Below, one piece after another: positions 8,601 to 15,650 of a stretch of 23,610 nucleotides of DNA. Source of the stretch: JAHJEM01 sp043805315 (GTDB taxonomy: Archaea > Nanobdellota > Nanobdellia > Woesearchaeales > JAHJEM01); contig JAZDID010000100.1 of NCBI GenBank assembly GCA_043805315.1, positions 1-23,610 on the forward strand, written 5' to 3'. The translations under genes and the position numbers were made by a program. The notes under the pieces are model-generated. The model did not search any database. It saw nothing but the letters and a program-made list of their open reading frames with translations, and was not told the DNA's origin. The number at the start of each line of letters is the position of its first letter. The stretch's first letter is position 1.

Positions 8601-11561
8601 ATCAACATGACTCCCGGCATGCACACGCTCGTCATCCTGCCAAACCCGTCCTTCAACCTCGACGAAAAAAACTATCTCAACAACTATTTTGAGCAGCACC
8701 TCAGCGTCGCTCCGCTGCTGGCGGATCTTGCTGTCGAAGGCATTATCACGTTCACTGACAGTCCGGATGTCATCGCGACAGTGAGCAATATCGGCGGAAC
8801 AAGCATCACGAACGCTGTCCTCGAATTCAGGGCCAACAATTCCCTCTTTGCGAACACAGCAGTAAACCTGACATTTGGAGAGTCTAAAAATATCACCTTC
8901 ACCGGGCCAACTGCGCAAGGAACATATCCTATCCAGATCCTCATCAACCCAGGCCATCAGATCCCTGAAGCAGGACATGACAACAACGAGATGATGTCAA
9001 GTTTGTATGTGTGCGCACAATCACGCCTCCTCATCATCGATGACGATGACACAGCCTCGTACACCACAGACAACCCGAGCAGCGCTGACGAGATCGAGCA
9101 GGCAGTCAGGACAACAGGCTATTGCTATGTGCTCTGGAAAGAATCAGCGCAAGGGATCCCTCCTCCAGAACTCCTCGCAGATGCTGAATTAGTCATCTGG
9201 AGCAGCGGAAACCACCAGGAACGCGTGCTAGATGAGAATGACAGCCAGTTCCTCAGCCAGTATCAGGGAAACATTCTCTATGAAGGTTCTGACCTTGCCT
9301 ATGACCATGTCAATGACTCTGTGCTCCAGACTATGCTGTATGCTACATTCCTCAAGGATATCATTCTCGTGAACAAGACTCCCTTAACAATTACTACGCA
9401 TCCCATCCTGGCGGACATCAGCCAGCTCGTGCTCGGCAATGGCAACCTTTCGTTCCCAGACAGCCTGTTGGCATACAATAGTACAGCGATCGCCAATTAT
9501 CCAAACGGCTCTGCAATCATTATCCATGACGGTTTCACTGGCGCAATGATAATAACCCAGAGCACCGCCTTCTTCGGCTTTGCAGTGAACCTCATCAATG
9601 ACACGTCAACGCGGAACAGGCTTGTCCTCAACACTGTCGGATGGCTGCTCGCCGGAAGCCCCCTTGACCTGAATAACCCACCAGTGCTCTCAGCGATCGG
9701 GAACAGGGATGCGTATGAGAACGAGACACTCATCATCCAGCTGTCTGCGTCTGATTCTGAGAACAATACGCTGACATATTCAACAAACGCAGGCTCAGTA
9801 TTGCCCTCTCCTTTTACATTGGACAGCAGGACAGGAGTTTTTATTTGGACGCCAAGAGCTCAGGATGCCGGAGTATATACTATGGCATTCAATGTGAGCG
9901 ACGGTAGGAAGTGGGACATTAAGAACGCGACCATCTCGGTCTTCAAGATTCTTGCCTGCGGCGACAAGGTCAACAGGAGCAACAGGATGAAATATGACCT
10001 GCTGTGCACGAACCCTGCATCCCTGGGTTATGCGCTTGAGATCATGACAGACAATATCACGCTTGACTGCCAGGGGAAACGCATCAGGGGAGCCGGTATC
10101 GGCGCTGGCTACGAAACTGCGATCTACTCAAAGAACATGGAAAATGCCACTGTCCAGAACTGCCGCATTGAGAATTTCGGCTATGGCATCAGGATGGACA
10201 AATATCCCGTGGATGCAGGCAGGCTCAACAAGAACACCATACGAAACAATACCATTGCAGGCGCGTATGTGGCCATGCATCTCCATTTCAACGGCAACAG
10301 CACATTCGAGAACAACACGATTAACAATAGCGCCTATGGTATCTATCTTTGGAGCGCATATCCACCTGCCAGCACGAACAATGAGCTCAGTGGAAACAGC
10401 ATATCATCTGTCCAAGGAGGAATCATTTTTAACAGAGTGAACAACAATCTCATCTCTGAAAACACTGTGACCGGTGCGAGCCAGGATGCCATCAGCCTCG
10501 AAAGATCGTCTAGCAACACCATTGAGCACAACACTATCAGCAATGCCAGCAAAGGGATATACCTCATGTATTGGTCTGATCATAACACGTTCCTACAGAA
10601 CACGATCGATCAGACTGAAAAAGCAATGATGATTGAAAGCAGCAATATTAACACTATCCATGATAACATACTCACCCGATTCACCCAGATGGGAATGTAC
10701 CTGAATTTATCAATATATAATGCAATCTCAGCGAATACCTTCATCGGCGCCACCGGCAGCAACAGCATAAGCGCATACGAAGAAGCGATGTCCAGCGGCA
10801 ACCAGTGGGATGTCCAGGGAATAGGCAATTACTGGAGCGACTTCCCTCTCAATCCCGGCTTCCCTGACCAGTATGAGATACCGGGCCTAGGAGGAGGCAT
10901 CGATCATCATCCTCTCTGGAATTTCACGAGCAGGCCTCCTGTGTTAAACGCCATCGGCAACAAGATGGTGGATGAGAACCAGACTCTCATCATAAACCTC
11001 GCGGCGACAGATCCTGACAACGACACCCTCGCCTATGGCACCAATGCAGACCAGCTTTTGCCGAGCGTGTATTCATTCAACACACTCACCGGGCTCTTCA
11101 TCTGGACTCCGACATTCCAGGACGCAGGAACCTATGCAGTCCTGTTCAACGTGACTGACCACACGTTCACTGACCAAGAAACCATCTCCATACTCGTGCA
11201 AAATGTGAACAGGCCGCCAACAGTATCACCCGTAAACAACAGGACAATCATGGAAGGGAACACGCTCATGATAGACTTCAACGCGACAGACCCTGACAAC
11301 GATACGCTTACCTACAGCACTGATGCAGACGACGTCCTTCTGGGAGCATACTCGTTCAATCAGACCAGCGGAGTGCTGGTGTGGACTCCAGGAAGCACCG
11401 CGGCAGGAGGGTATGAGATCAACGTGTTTGCGACTGATCCCTTCTTGTCCTCTGACCATGCAGTGGTCGGCATCACTGTCCTGAACAAGCCTGGAGGATC
11501 TCCTGTGTTTGTCAAAGTGCCTCCTCCGATTGACATCTTCTGCCCGGGAAATGAGTGCTGA
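5613..11561 (+). CDS. Giant secreted subtilisin-family serine protease with CARDB, Ig-like and NosD-type modules
   Basis: Exported serine endopeptidase of 1982 residues. Signal peptide at about 9-30 (ending ADAIYAYA; an alternative start is Met9 at 5637). An inhibitor-I9-like propeptide spans about 50-120. The S8 catalytic domain spans about 135-405 with Asp149 (AILDTGI), His181 (HGHGTHVAG), Asn279 (ASGN) and Ser357 (GTSMATP) all present, so it should be active. After beta-sandwich regions come two related ThuA/amidotransferase-like segments (about 723-930 and 1134-1350) separated by two CARDB-like domains (about 933-1035 and 1038-1133). Three cadherin/He-PIG Ig-like domains (about 1356, 1774 and 1866 onward) flank a right-handed beta-helix of the NosD/PbH1 type (about 1450-1770). 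No C-terminal membrane anchor is visible. It shares an operon with the toxin-like protein and may process or display it; that link is inference. Confidence 0.9.
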   Translation: MKQRHEDRMVNAVVILVFAMLFSADAIYAYARDAKIQQPLLDRIRENPESSEQVKVIITAYDRTELTAIKDSLEQKESTISGTYTLGKVIVADIPFNQLKEIAENDHIKSIYPNREYRALLESSVPQIHASFMWQQGYTGKGVRIAILDTGIEQGHPMFDNRVVLSQTFTGENHTDDLHGHGTHVAGIAAGNGSLKGVAPGASLMNGKVLSDAGIGDDASVIAGINWAVDPDGINSTQDGADIISMSLGAPYEDVDSPIVSAIADAVAAGVVVVVASGNCGEGCPSSSCTGYIGVETPGIAPDAITVGAVDSQNLWTCFSSGKNVSGVGIKPDIVAPSVNINSSYLGGSYARLSGTSMATPFIAGAAALLIESNRNLDPEQVKYVMERTALRLGDPGKDIRYGSGLVDASAFLPPNIYNILKYRIQYPEAIYQNDEIDILLNSTTTDIADINATILDPSGQKTTIPFSNLTSRIWLGEFSQTSLLGRYSFNVSVRDWTGNSTIFTEYFNVIRYTLSQGKINAIDISLQTAYNSTTQIQVVFENTGNSTLETKVESLVLDNSQVIAALESSAVNVSSHTNTTFNFTWQAVGLIGLKKLRAIASFDGDSYVKEKDFAIIDSAAPAILSVKYPASIKKNNPIVVEFTVQDISDVVGNLTIRTSAQQTITLSLRSLNLPEDTHLLLGTFENTTVAGGAPWFRFSAKLCDSSGNCITTPETQINISDCTYRQVLVVTDDERENNSRRFSDALQLDSCVSVWDTSKSQLPQPYYLNKFSTVIWSVSQQGDNIDENASALLLTYLTSGGRLLLEGQDLAFMHISDVFMTNVSHSLLEKDLDLSNSSNISIAKTYPSPLFLGLPNTILYNASRSLFPDAVTPTQGGVELAKWNSNGSAIIAWEMGNAKTIFTPFTANALGQYEAQFIRNSVHWLTALNTSADLSVKNAAHAYLIEGANLITVTIANNGSGQFSGVSVNTYLDEVLVSVKPISIAAGGELTFNESINMTPGMHTLVILPNPSFNLDEKNYLNNYFEQHLSVAPLLADLAVEGIITFTDSPDVIATVSNIGGTSITNAVLEFRANNSLFANTAVNLTFGESKNITFTGPTAQGTYPIQILINPGHQIPEAGHDNNEMMSSLYVCAQSRLLIIDDDDTASYTTDNPSSADEIEQAVRTTGYCYVLWKESAQGIPPPELLADAELVIWSSGNHQERVLDENDSQFLSQYQGNILYEGSDLAYDHVNDSVLQTMLYATFLKDIILVNKTPLTITTHPILADISQLVLGNGNLSFPDSLLAYNSTAIANYPNGSAIIIHDGFTGAMIITQSTAFFGFAVNLINDTSTRNRLVLNTVGWLLAGSPLDLNNPPVLSAIGNRDAYENETLIIQLSASDSENNTLTYSTNAGSVLPSPFTLDSRTGVFIWTPRAQDAGVYTMAFNVSDGRKWDIKNATISVFKILACGDKVNRSNRMKYDLLCTNPASLGYALEIMTDNITLDCQGKRIRGAGIGAGYETAIYSKNMENATVQNCRIENFGYGIRMDKYPVDAGRLNKNTIRNNTIAGAYVAMHLHFNGNSTFENNTINNSAYGIYLWSAYPPASTNNELSGNSISSVQGGIIFNRVNNNLISENTVTGASQDAISLERSSSNTIEHNTISNASKGIYLMYWSDHNTFLQNTIDQTEKAMMIESSNINTIHDNILTRFTQMGMYLNLSIYNAISANTFIGATGSNSISAYEEAMSSGNQWDVQGIGNYWSDFPLNPGFPDQYEIPGLGGGIDHHPLWNFTSRPPVLNAIGNKMVDENQTLIINLAATDPDNDTLAYGTNADQLLPSVYSFNTLTGLFIWTPTFQDAGTYAVLFNVTDHTFTDQETISILVQNVNRPPTVSPVNNRTIMEGNTLMIDFNATDPDNDTLTYSTDADDVLLGAYSFNQTSGVLVWTPGSTAAGGYEINVFATDPFLSSDHAVVGITVLNKPGGSPVFVKVPPPIDIFCPGNEC

Positions 11562-11577
11562 TATATTATGCCACAAC

Positions 11578-11586
11578 ATTTTAAAA
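11578..11586 (+). promoter_or_regulatory. TATA box for tRNA-Ala
   Basis: ATTTTAAAA lies about 27-35 bases before the tRNA 5' end, the spacing expected for an archaeal TATA element starting transcription just before the mature tRNA. Confidence 0.5.
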
Positions 11587-11612
11587 CCCCCCAGTAATCT
11601 TTCTTATTGTTC

Positions 11613-11686
11613 GGGCCAGTGGTCTAACTCGGTATGACGTCCCCTTCGCAGGGGGAAGACTTCGGGTTCAAATCCCGACTGGTCCA
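11613..11686 (+). tRNA. tRNA-Ala (anticodon CGC)
   Basis: A full cloverleaf can be drawn. The acceptor stem GGGCCAG pairs with CTGGTCC and includes the G3:U70 wobble that identifies alanine tRNAs; the discriminator is A. The anticodon stem TCCCC/GGGGA closes loop TTCGCAG, giving anticodon CGC (codon GCG). The T arm is CGGG-TTCAAAT-CCCG. CCA is not encoded and there is no intron. Its last 14 bases are duplicated 739 bp downstream, marking it as an integration site; the tRNA stays intact after integration. Confidence 0.95.
11673..11686 (+). repeat. att-like direct repeat, copy 1 (tRNA 3' end)
   Basis: TCCCGACTGGTCCA, the 3' part of the T arm and acceptor strand of tRNA-Ala, occurs identically at 12412-12425. 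Direct repeats of a tRNA 3' end are the usual mark of integrase-mediated insertion. Confidence 0.8.
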
Positions 11687-11710
11687 GATTTACCACTAAT
11701 AAATGACAAA

Positions 11711-11720
11711 ATATTTAAAC
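11711..11720 (+). promoter_or_regulatory. TATA box of cassette gene (leaderless)
   Basis: ATATTTAAAC is centred about 28 bases before the ATG at 11743, and no Shine-Dalgarno sequence lies between. This predicts a leaderless transcript and gives the cassette its own promoter. Confidence 0.6.
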
Positions 11721-11742
11721 AAGAGGCTTTTACCTCATTCTT

Positions 11743-12408
11743 ATGAACCTAACAAAAGCCATTACGTTTTCAAATGAAATTGCAAATGTCTGTTCTGACT
11801 ATATCCGAGATACCTATCTCAGTCAATTTCGAACACCAGAAATTGAATTTGACGGCCCCTCAGTATACCAAGGAGGCTATCATGATCGACAAAACAAAAT
11901 CGTAATTGGAAAATTTGGCAGGTGTTTAGCTGTCAGGTTAAACTTCATCATAAGGCATGAACTCGGACATGCGGTCGTTCATCAGATGAATCCGGAAGTT
12001 GTGCATATTGACTTTTATAATGGAGACGTCCGCAGTCTCAGTGAAGGACTTGCGCAGGTGATTGAAAAGGAATTAAGAACTCCTCTGGAGACAGCTGGTT
12101 TGTTTTCCTCTGACCGATCTTCACAAGTTCTCTATAGATTATTGGCACATACATCTCCCTGTTATTGGATTGATTACTACCAAGGTCAGCATCTTCCCGC
12201 AAGACAAGGAGAGAGATCAGTTAGACAGTTGATCGCGAAGGGGAAAACTTTACATGAAATCATCTCCGCCATACCCGACCAGTCTTTCCAACAAAGCATT
12301 CCTTTTACCTGCAAACCAAAATGGTCAGTCCCTCTTCTTGAAGAAGATGCAGAATTCAGGGGCTGGAAAGCAATAGACAGATTGCACCAATCTATCACAG
12401 CAGTATAG
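11743..12408 (+). CDS. HExxH zinc metallopeptidase-like protein carried by the tRNA cassette
   Basis: A 221-residue protein with RHELGHAVVH: His72 and His76 would bind zinc and Glu73 would be catalytic. SEGLAQ at 100-105 offers Glu101 as a third ligand in gluzincin style. The start is the first ATG after the TATA element and fits a leaderless mRNA. There is no signal peptide or membrane segment, so it should act in the cytoplasm. I do not recognise a named family beyond the zincin pattern. It is the only gene between the duplicated tRNA 3' ends, and its codons look more AT-rich than neighbouring genes, which supports horizontal acquisition. The stop codon sits 3 bases before the outer repeat. 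Substrate is unknown; ImmA-like proteases of mobile elements are a functional analogy, not an identification. Confidence 0.8.
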   Translation: MNLTKAITFSNEIANVCSDYIRDTYLSQFRTPEIEFDGPSVYQGGYHDRQNKIVIGKFGRCLAVRLNFIIRHELGHAVVHQMNPEVVHIDFYNGDVRSLSEGLAQVIEKELRTPLETAGLFSSDRSSQVLYRLLAHTSPCYWIDYYQGQHLPARQGERSVRQLIAKGKTLHEIISAIPDQSFQQSIPFTCKPKWSVPLLEEDAEFRGWKAIDRLHQSITAV

Positions 12409-12411
12409 ACG

Positions 12412-12425
12412 TCCCGACTGGTCCA
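12412..12425 (+). repeat. att-like direct repeat, copy 2
   Basis: Identical 14-base copy of the tRNA-Ala 3' end. Just left of it, GACGTCCC (12408-12415) also matches bases at the start of the anticodon arm of the tRNA, so this copy might alternatively be an internally deleted tRNA remnant. Confidence 0.75.
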
Positions 12426-12472
12426 TCCCTTCTTTCATCAGAAGATGCAGCATATCGCGTCGCAGCAGTATA
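12426..12472 (+). pseudogene. Degraded duplicate of the cassette gene 3' end
   Basis: Bases 12426-12450 align with 12329-12352 in the metallopeptidase gene, ending in the exact 11-mer AGAAGATGCAG. The exact 10-mer CAGCAGTATA at 12463-12472 then matches 12398-12407 near the gene's stop. Order and orientation are kept with about 33 bases missing between. This looks like a deleted remnant of a second cassette copy. Confidence 0.45.
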
Positions 12473-12490
12473 TTCATCCTATACATAAAC

Positions 12491-12500
12491 TATTTAAATA
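12491..12500 (+). promoter_or_regulatory. TATA box of dph2 (leaderless)
   Basis: TATTTAAATA is centred about 26 bases before the ATG at 12521 and no Shine-Dalgarno site is present, indicating a leaderless mRNA. Confidence 0.6.
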
Positions 12501-12520
12501 TCCAGGACATTTCCAGCTGG

Positions 12521-12787
12521 ATGTTCAGCTTGGAACTTGATAAGGTTCTGGAAGAAATCAGGAAGAAGGGGAGCAAACGGGTCCTAATCCAGCTTCCTGA
12601 CGGGCTCAAACCGAGGGCAGCAGAGATAGTTGATTTCATAGAGAAAAACTCTGAATCCAAGGCATTCATCTGGCTCTCGAGCTGCTATGGCGGCTGCGAC
12701 CTTCCCACTGGCATCGGCATGATGGATATTGACCTCATGATCCAGTTCGGGCATACCAGGTACAACAAGACGCACGAGGGCTGGTGA
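12521..12787 (+). CDS. dph2: Diphthamide synthase Dph2, N-terminal part (split gene)
   Basis: 88 residues matching the first domain of archaeal Dph2, the radical enzyme that transfers 3-amino-3-carboxypropyl from S-adenosylmethionine to a histidine of elongation factor 2, the first step of diphthamide synthesis. Seen: VLIQLPDGLK, then SSCYGGCD with Cys59 as the first 4Fe-4S ligand, then the domain's usual H(T/S) region near the end. Family members are single chains of roughly 320-350 residues; this frame stops at TGA 12785-12787 just where domain 2 should begin. It overlaps the next frame by 4 bases (GTGA). It may be a genuine split gene with coupled translation, a frameshift site, or a sequence error. 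Confidence 0.85.
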   Translation: MFSLELDKVLEEIRKKGSKRVLIQLPDGLKPRAAEIVDFIEKNSESKAFIWLSSCYGGCDLPTGIGMMDIDLMIQFGHTRYNKTHEGW

Positions 12788-13536
12788 ACATGACAGACAT
12801 ATTCTTCGTCGATTCTGTCTGGGAAAATGAGCTTGTGCTTACGCCGGAAATCCTTGAGCACCTGCAGGCAAAGAAAGTGCGCTCGCTCGCATTGTTCGCC
12901 TCTGCCCAATTCCTGAAAGTGGACAAAATTATCGAGCAATTGAGAGCCATCGGCGTGCAGGCAGTCGGGACAAAGGCCAAGCGCACCAACACAGTCATGC
13001 AGCTCCTGGGCTGCGACATCTACCATAACTCGTTTGAAGAAGACATCATTGAAGGCACTGACGCGACCTTGTTCATCGGCGATGGCCTCTTCCATCCCAA
13101 AACACTGCTTCTTGCGCAGATGAACAAGAAGAGCATCAAAGAGGTGATTGTCTTTGACCCTGTCCAGCAGCGGATGCGGGTGCTGAACCATGAGATCATC
13201 CAGGACCAGATCAGGAAGGCAAGGGCAAACCTGAAATCATACCTGGCTGCAAGCTCAGTCGGCATCCTCGTGAGCGTGAAGCCTGGCCAGAGCTATATCA
13301 ATAGCGCGCTGCAGCTCAAACAGCAGGTTGAGGCCCAGGGAAAAAAAGCCTATGTCTTCATTGACAACACCATTGATCTCCTGCACATCGAGAATTACCC
13401 GTTCATCGACTGCTGGGTCAACACTGCCTGCCCGCGCATCGGCTCTGACGATATGCTCACGATCCGCAAACCCTTGATCAACATCAGGGAAGCGTTTGAT
13501 CCTGCACGCGCACTGGAGATGCTCTATCTCGGCTGA
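12784..13536 (+). CDS. dph2: Diphthamide synthase Dph2, middle and C-terminal parts (split gene)
   Basis: 250 residues covering Dph2 domains 2 and 3. Cys77 in LLGCDIYH and Cys216 in TACPRIG correspond to the second and third 4Fe-4S ligands; with Cys59 of the preceding frame the triad is complete. The two frames total 338 residues, the usual length for one Dph2. The frame opens with GTG overlapping the upstream stop; ATG at 12790 is an alternative. No separate promoter or Shine-Dalgarno site is visible, so expression would depend on coupling to, or a -1 shift from, the upstream frame. Confidence 0.9.
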   Translation: MNMTDIFFVDSVWENELVLTPEILEHLQAKKVRSLALFASAQFLKVDKIIEQLRAIGVQAVGTKAKRTNTVMQLLGCDIYHNSFEEDIIEGTDATLFIGDGLFHPKTLLLAQMNKKSIKEVIVFDPVQQRMRVLNHEIIQDQIRKARANLKSYLAASSVGILVSVKPGQSYINSALQLKQQVEAQGKKAYVFIDNTIDLLHIENYPFIDCWVNTACPRIGSDDMLTIRKPLINIREAFDPARALEMLYLG

Positions 13537-13548
13537 GTTTTCAAAACG

Positions 13549-13558
13549 TTTATAAATA
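13549..13558 (+). promoter_or_regulatory. TATA box of lipoprotein gene
   Basis: TTTATAAATA predicts transcript start near 13578-13582, leaving a short leader that contains the Shine-Dalgarno site GGGGTGAT at 13584-13591. Unlike most genes here, this one is led and has a strong ribosome site. Confidence 0.55.
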
Positions 13559-13594
13559 CCGACAGCATAGCACAATTCCATATGGGGTGATCAG

Positions 13595-14386
13595 ATGAAA
13601 ACGAGAATCTTCCTTTTATCTGTCTTGGCTGTCATCAGCGCGTTTCTCATCAGCTGCACGCAGCAGCCTGTGCAATGCATCGGCCCGCCGACACAGACAT
13701 ATGCCTGCCCTGACGCTAGCATTGTCACGAACATCGCACAATGCCCGGTACAGCCTCTGCAAGAGAATAAGACTCAGGAACCTCTTGAACCTGTGGAGCC
13801 AGAGATGCCTGAAGAAGACATCCCTTCTCTTCCTGACGAAGTCAAGGATGCGTTTGACAAAGCCAAAGAAACTGTTACGAGCTACCAATACAAGTACATC
13901 GGCCCTCCGAACGATAAAGACGTCTTTGCAGTCCTTGTGAAAGGCACGAAGATGAAGGTGACCAGGCCACAATACGCGAACTATCTCGAGACTGACCGGT
14001 ATGACACTGTCTATCTTGACCTGGAAAAGAAGACTGCAGTCGCCTACTGCCTGGTCTATACTCCTGTGTGCAAGGACAAGACAAAGGCATTCTACCCTGG
14101 CTATGAGAAATACTTGTTCAAGACGCCATTCGACTGGATTGAAGAAATTCCTGGCGGTGAGCTCAAGGGAAGCGAGCAGGTCAATGGCAGGAATGCCTGG
14201 CGCGTCGAATACAGCTCAGGAGAGAATCTCCACAAGGTATGGATTGACGAGCACTATGGAATTCCGATCAAGATCCAGATAGGCCTGGAGAGCAAGGACA
14301 TCTCAAGTCTGCAGAAGCTCGTCACCTATGAGTACAAGGAATTAGGAATCAACTCGGTAGAAGACAAGGAAGTTGTAGTTGGATGA
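13595..14386 (+). CDS. Predicted membrane-anchored lipoprotein
   Basis: A 263-residue exported lipoprotein. The hydrophobic leader ends in FLISC, a lipobox with Cys21 as the likely lipid-modified residue. A short cysteine module follows (CIGPPTQTYACPDASI...CP, residues 28-51), then a proline/glutamate-rich linker at about 55-85. The folded part (about 85-260) is beta-rich and reminiscent of LolA/LppX-like or DUF4367-like proteins, with WRVEYSSG and HKVWIDEHYGIPIKIQI near the end; this is a by-eye resemblance. The start is fixed by GGGGTGAT three bases upstream. It is transcribed alone and converges with ftsZ. Substrate is unknown. Confidence 0.85.
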   Translation: MKTRIFLLSVLAVISAFLISCTQQPVQCIGPPTQTYACPDASIVTNIAQCPVQPLQENKTQEPLEPVEPEMPEEDIPSLPDEVKDAFDKAKETVTSYQYKYIGPPNDKDVFAVLVKGTKMKVTRPQYANYLETDRYDTVYLDLEKKTAVAYCLVYTPVCKDKTKAFYPGYEKYLFKTPFDWIEEIPGGELKGSEQVNGRNAWRVEYSSGENLHKVWIDEHYGIPIKIQIGLESKDISSLQKLVTYEYKELGINSVEDKEVVVG

Positions 14387-14413
14387 ACCTTTCTTTTTTT
14401 TTATTTCTTTTTT
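14387..14413 (+). terminator. Oligo-T terminator between convergent genes
   Basis: A run of T with few interruptions directly follows the lipoprotein stop, as expected for intrinsic archaeal termination. It ends two bases before the ftsZ stop on the other strand. Confidence 0.55.
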
Positions 14414-14414
14414 C

Positions 14415-15524
14415 CTAATCCACAAACTCAATTCCCAATTCAGTCCCGATCTCTCTTTTTGAGATCTCTCTCTGCGCCATCCTGCCCCGAATCTGCGGGC
14501 TCCTGACTCCCGTGACAATCAGCATCACACGGATAGTTCCGGTGAGATCTTCTGAGATCTGCGCTCCCCAGATCATTCTGGCATCATCATCCAGCTTTGC
14601 ACTCACTGTCTCGACGACTTTCCGCGCTTCATCAAGAGTCATGTCAGGACCGCCGACCACATTAATTAAGGCGCCATTCGCGCCTCCGATGTCAACATCA
14701 AGCAGGGGATTCTGGATCGCTTTCTCAACTGCCTCAACAGCCCTATTCTCAGTGTCAGATTCCCCCAAGCCAATCAAGGCGACGCCGCCATTGCCCATCA
14801 CAGCACGGATGTCAGCAAAGTCAAGATTCACCAATCCTGCTTTTGTGACCAGCTCTGCAATCCCTTTCACGGAATTTGTAAGGATCTCATCAGCGATCTT
14901 GAACGCAGTATGCAAAGGAAGGTCAGGCGCGAGCTCCAAGAGCTTGTCATTGGGAATCACAATGAGCGTGTCCACATTCTTTTCCAGGTTCTCCAAGCCA
15001 GTCATGGCATTGTCCATCCTGCGCTTTCCTTCCATGGCAAACGGCAAGGTCACCACACCGACAGTCAATGCACCGAGCTTTTTCGCTATTTCAGCAATGA
15101 TCGGCACTGATCCTGTACCAGTCCCGCCTCCCAGGCCGCAGGTGATGAAGACCATGTCTGCACCAGACAAGGCAGTCTTGATCTCATGCTCTGCCTCTCT
15201 CGTGGCTTCTTCACCGATCTTCGGAATAGAGCCAGCACCCAGGCCTTTAGTCAATTCCTTGCCCAGAAGTATCTTCTTGTCAGCAGTGGTATAAAGAAGG
15301 TCTTGGGCGTCTGTGTTCATCGCGATGGTCTCTGCGCCAGTCACGCCGACTTCAGTGATGCGGTTGATGGTATTGTTGCCACCGCCTCCTGCGCCAACCA
15401 CTTTTATCTTCGCCTTCTGCTTTGACAAGAGCTCTTCAAGCTCTGCATCAAGCACATTCCGTTTCTCATGCGCTGAGATCTCATCTGCACGCTGGACAGC
15501 GGCTTGAATGATTGATTCTGCCAT
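14415..15524 (-). CDS. ftsZ: Cell division protein FtsZ
   Basis: GTP-hydrolysing tubulin homologue that polymerises at mid-cell into the division ring. The 369-residue chain has a variable N-terminal helix (1-38), the first glycine loop VVGAGGGGNN (42-51), NTDAQDL, the tubulin signature GGGTGTGS (132-139) and the T7 loop NLDFADIRAVM that completes the partner's GTPase site. All key residues are present. The C-terminus ends EIGTELGIEFVD, a short tail typical of archaeal FtsZ. The start at 15524 is chosen because GGAGGAGGTT lies eight bases upstream; the longer GTG start at 15542 would place that site inside the gene. Confidence 0.96.
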   Translation of the reverse strand: MAESIIQAAVQRADEISAHEKRNVLDAELEELLSKQKAKIKVVGAGGGGNNTINRITEVGVTGAETIAMNTDAQDLLYTTADKKILLGKELTKGLGAGSIPKIGEEATREAEHEIKTALSGADMVFITCGLGGGTGTGSVPIIAEIAKKLGALTVGVVTLPFAMEGKRRMDNAMTGLENLEKNVDTLIVIPNDKLLELAPDLPLHTAFKIADEILTNSVKGIAELVTKAGLVNLDFADIRAVMGNGGVALIGLGESDTENRAVEAVEKAIQNPLLDVDIGGANGALINVVGGPDMTLDEARKVVETVSAKLDDDARMIWGAQISEDLTGTIRVMLIVTGVRSPQIRGRMAQREISKREIGTELGIEFVD

Positions 15525-15591
15525 AACGCCAACCTCCTCCACGAAATTCCCACTCTTGAAAAATAAAGTATTTTCAGGATAAATCTTACAG

Positions 15592-15602
15592 AATATTTAA
15601 AC
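15592..15602 (-). promoter_or_regulatory. Probable ftsZ TATA box
   Basis: On the minus strand TTTAAATATTC gives a transcript start near 15570 and a leader of about 45 bases carrying the ftsZ Shine-Dalgarno site. Confidence 0.45.
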
Positions 15603-15650
15603 TTATTGGTGCTCTGGAATAGGGATTTGAGAGGAGTATTCTTTTATATG

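Larger units (their letters stand above)
11687..12425 (+). mobile_element. Minimal tRNA-integrated cassette (739 bp)
   Basis: DNA between the two copies of the tRNA-Ala 3' end, counted with the outer repeat. It holds one gene with its own promoter and no integrase, so it would be non-autonomous or a deletion remnant. Its bases look AT-richer than the flanking genes by eye. Boundaries follow the repeat copies; the mechanism is inferred. Confidence 0.65.

Noticed and set aside
12408..12425. Second, truncated tRNA-Ala gene
   Set aside because: GACGTCCC plus the 3' end could be an internally deleted tRNA, but an att repeat after a single foreign-looking gene explains it more simply. The alternative is kept in the notes.
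14512..15294. 260-residue open frame antisense to ftsZ
   Set aside because: Serine/proline-rich shadow of conserved FtsZ codons on the other strand.
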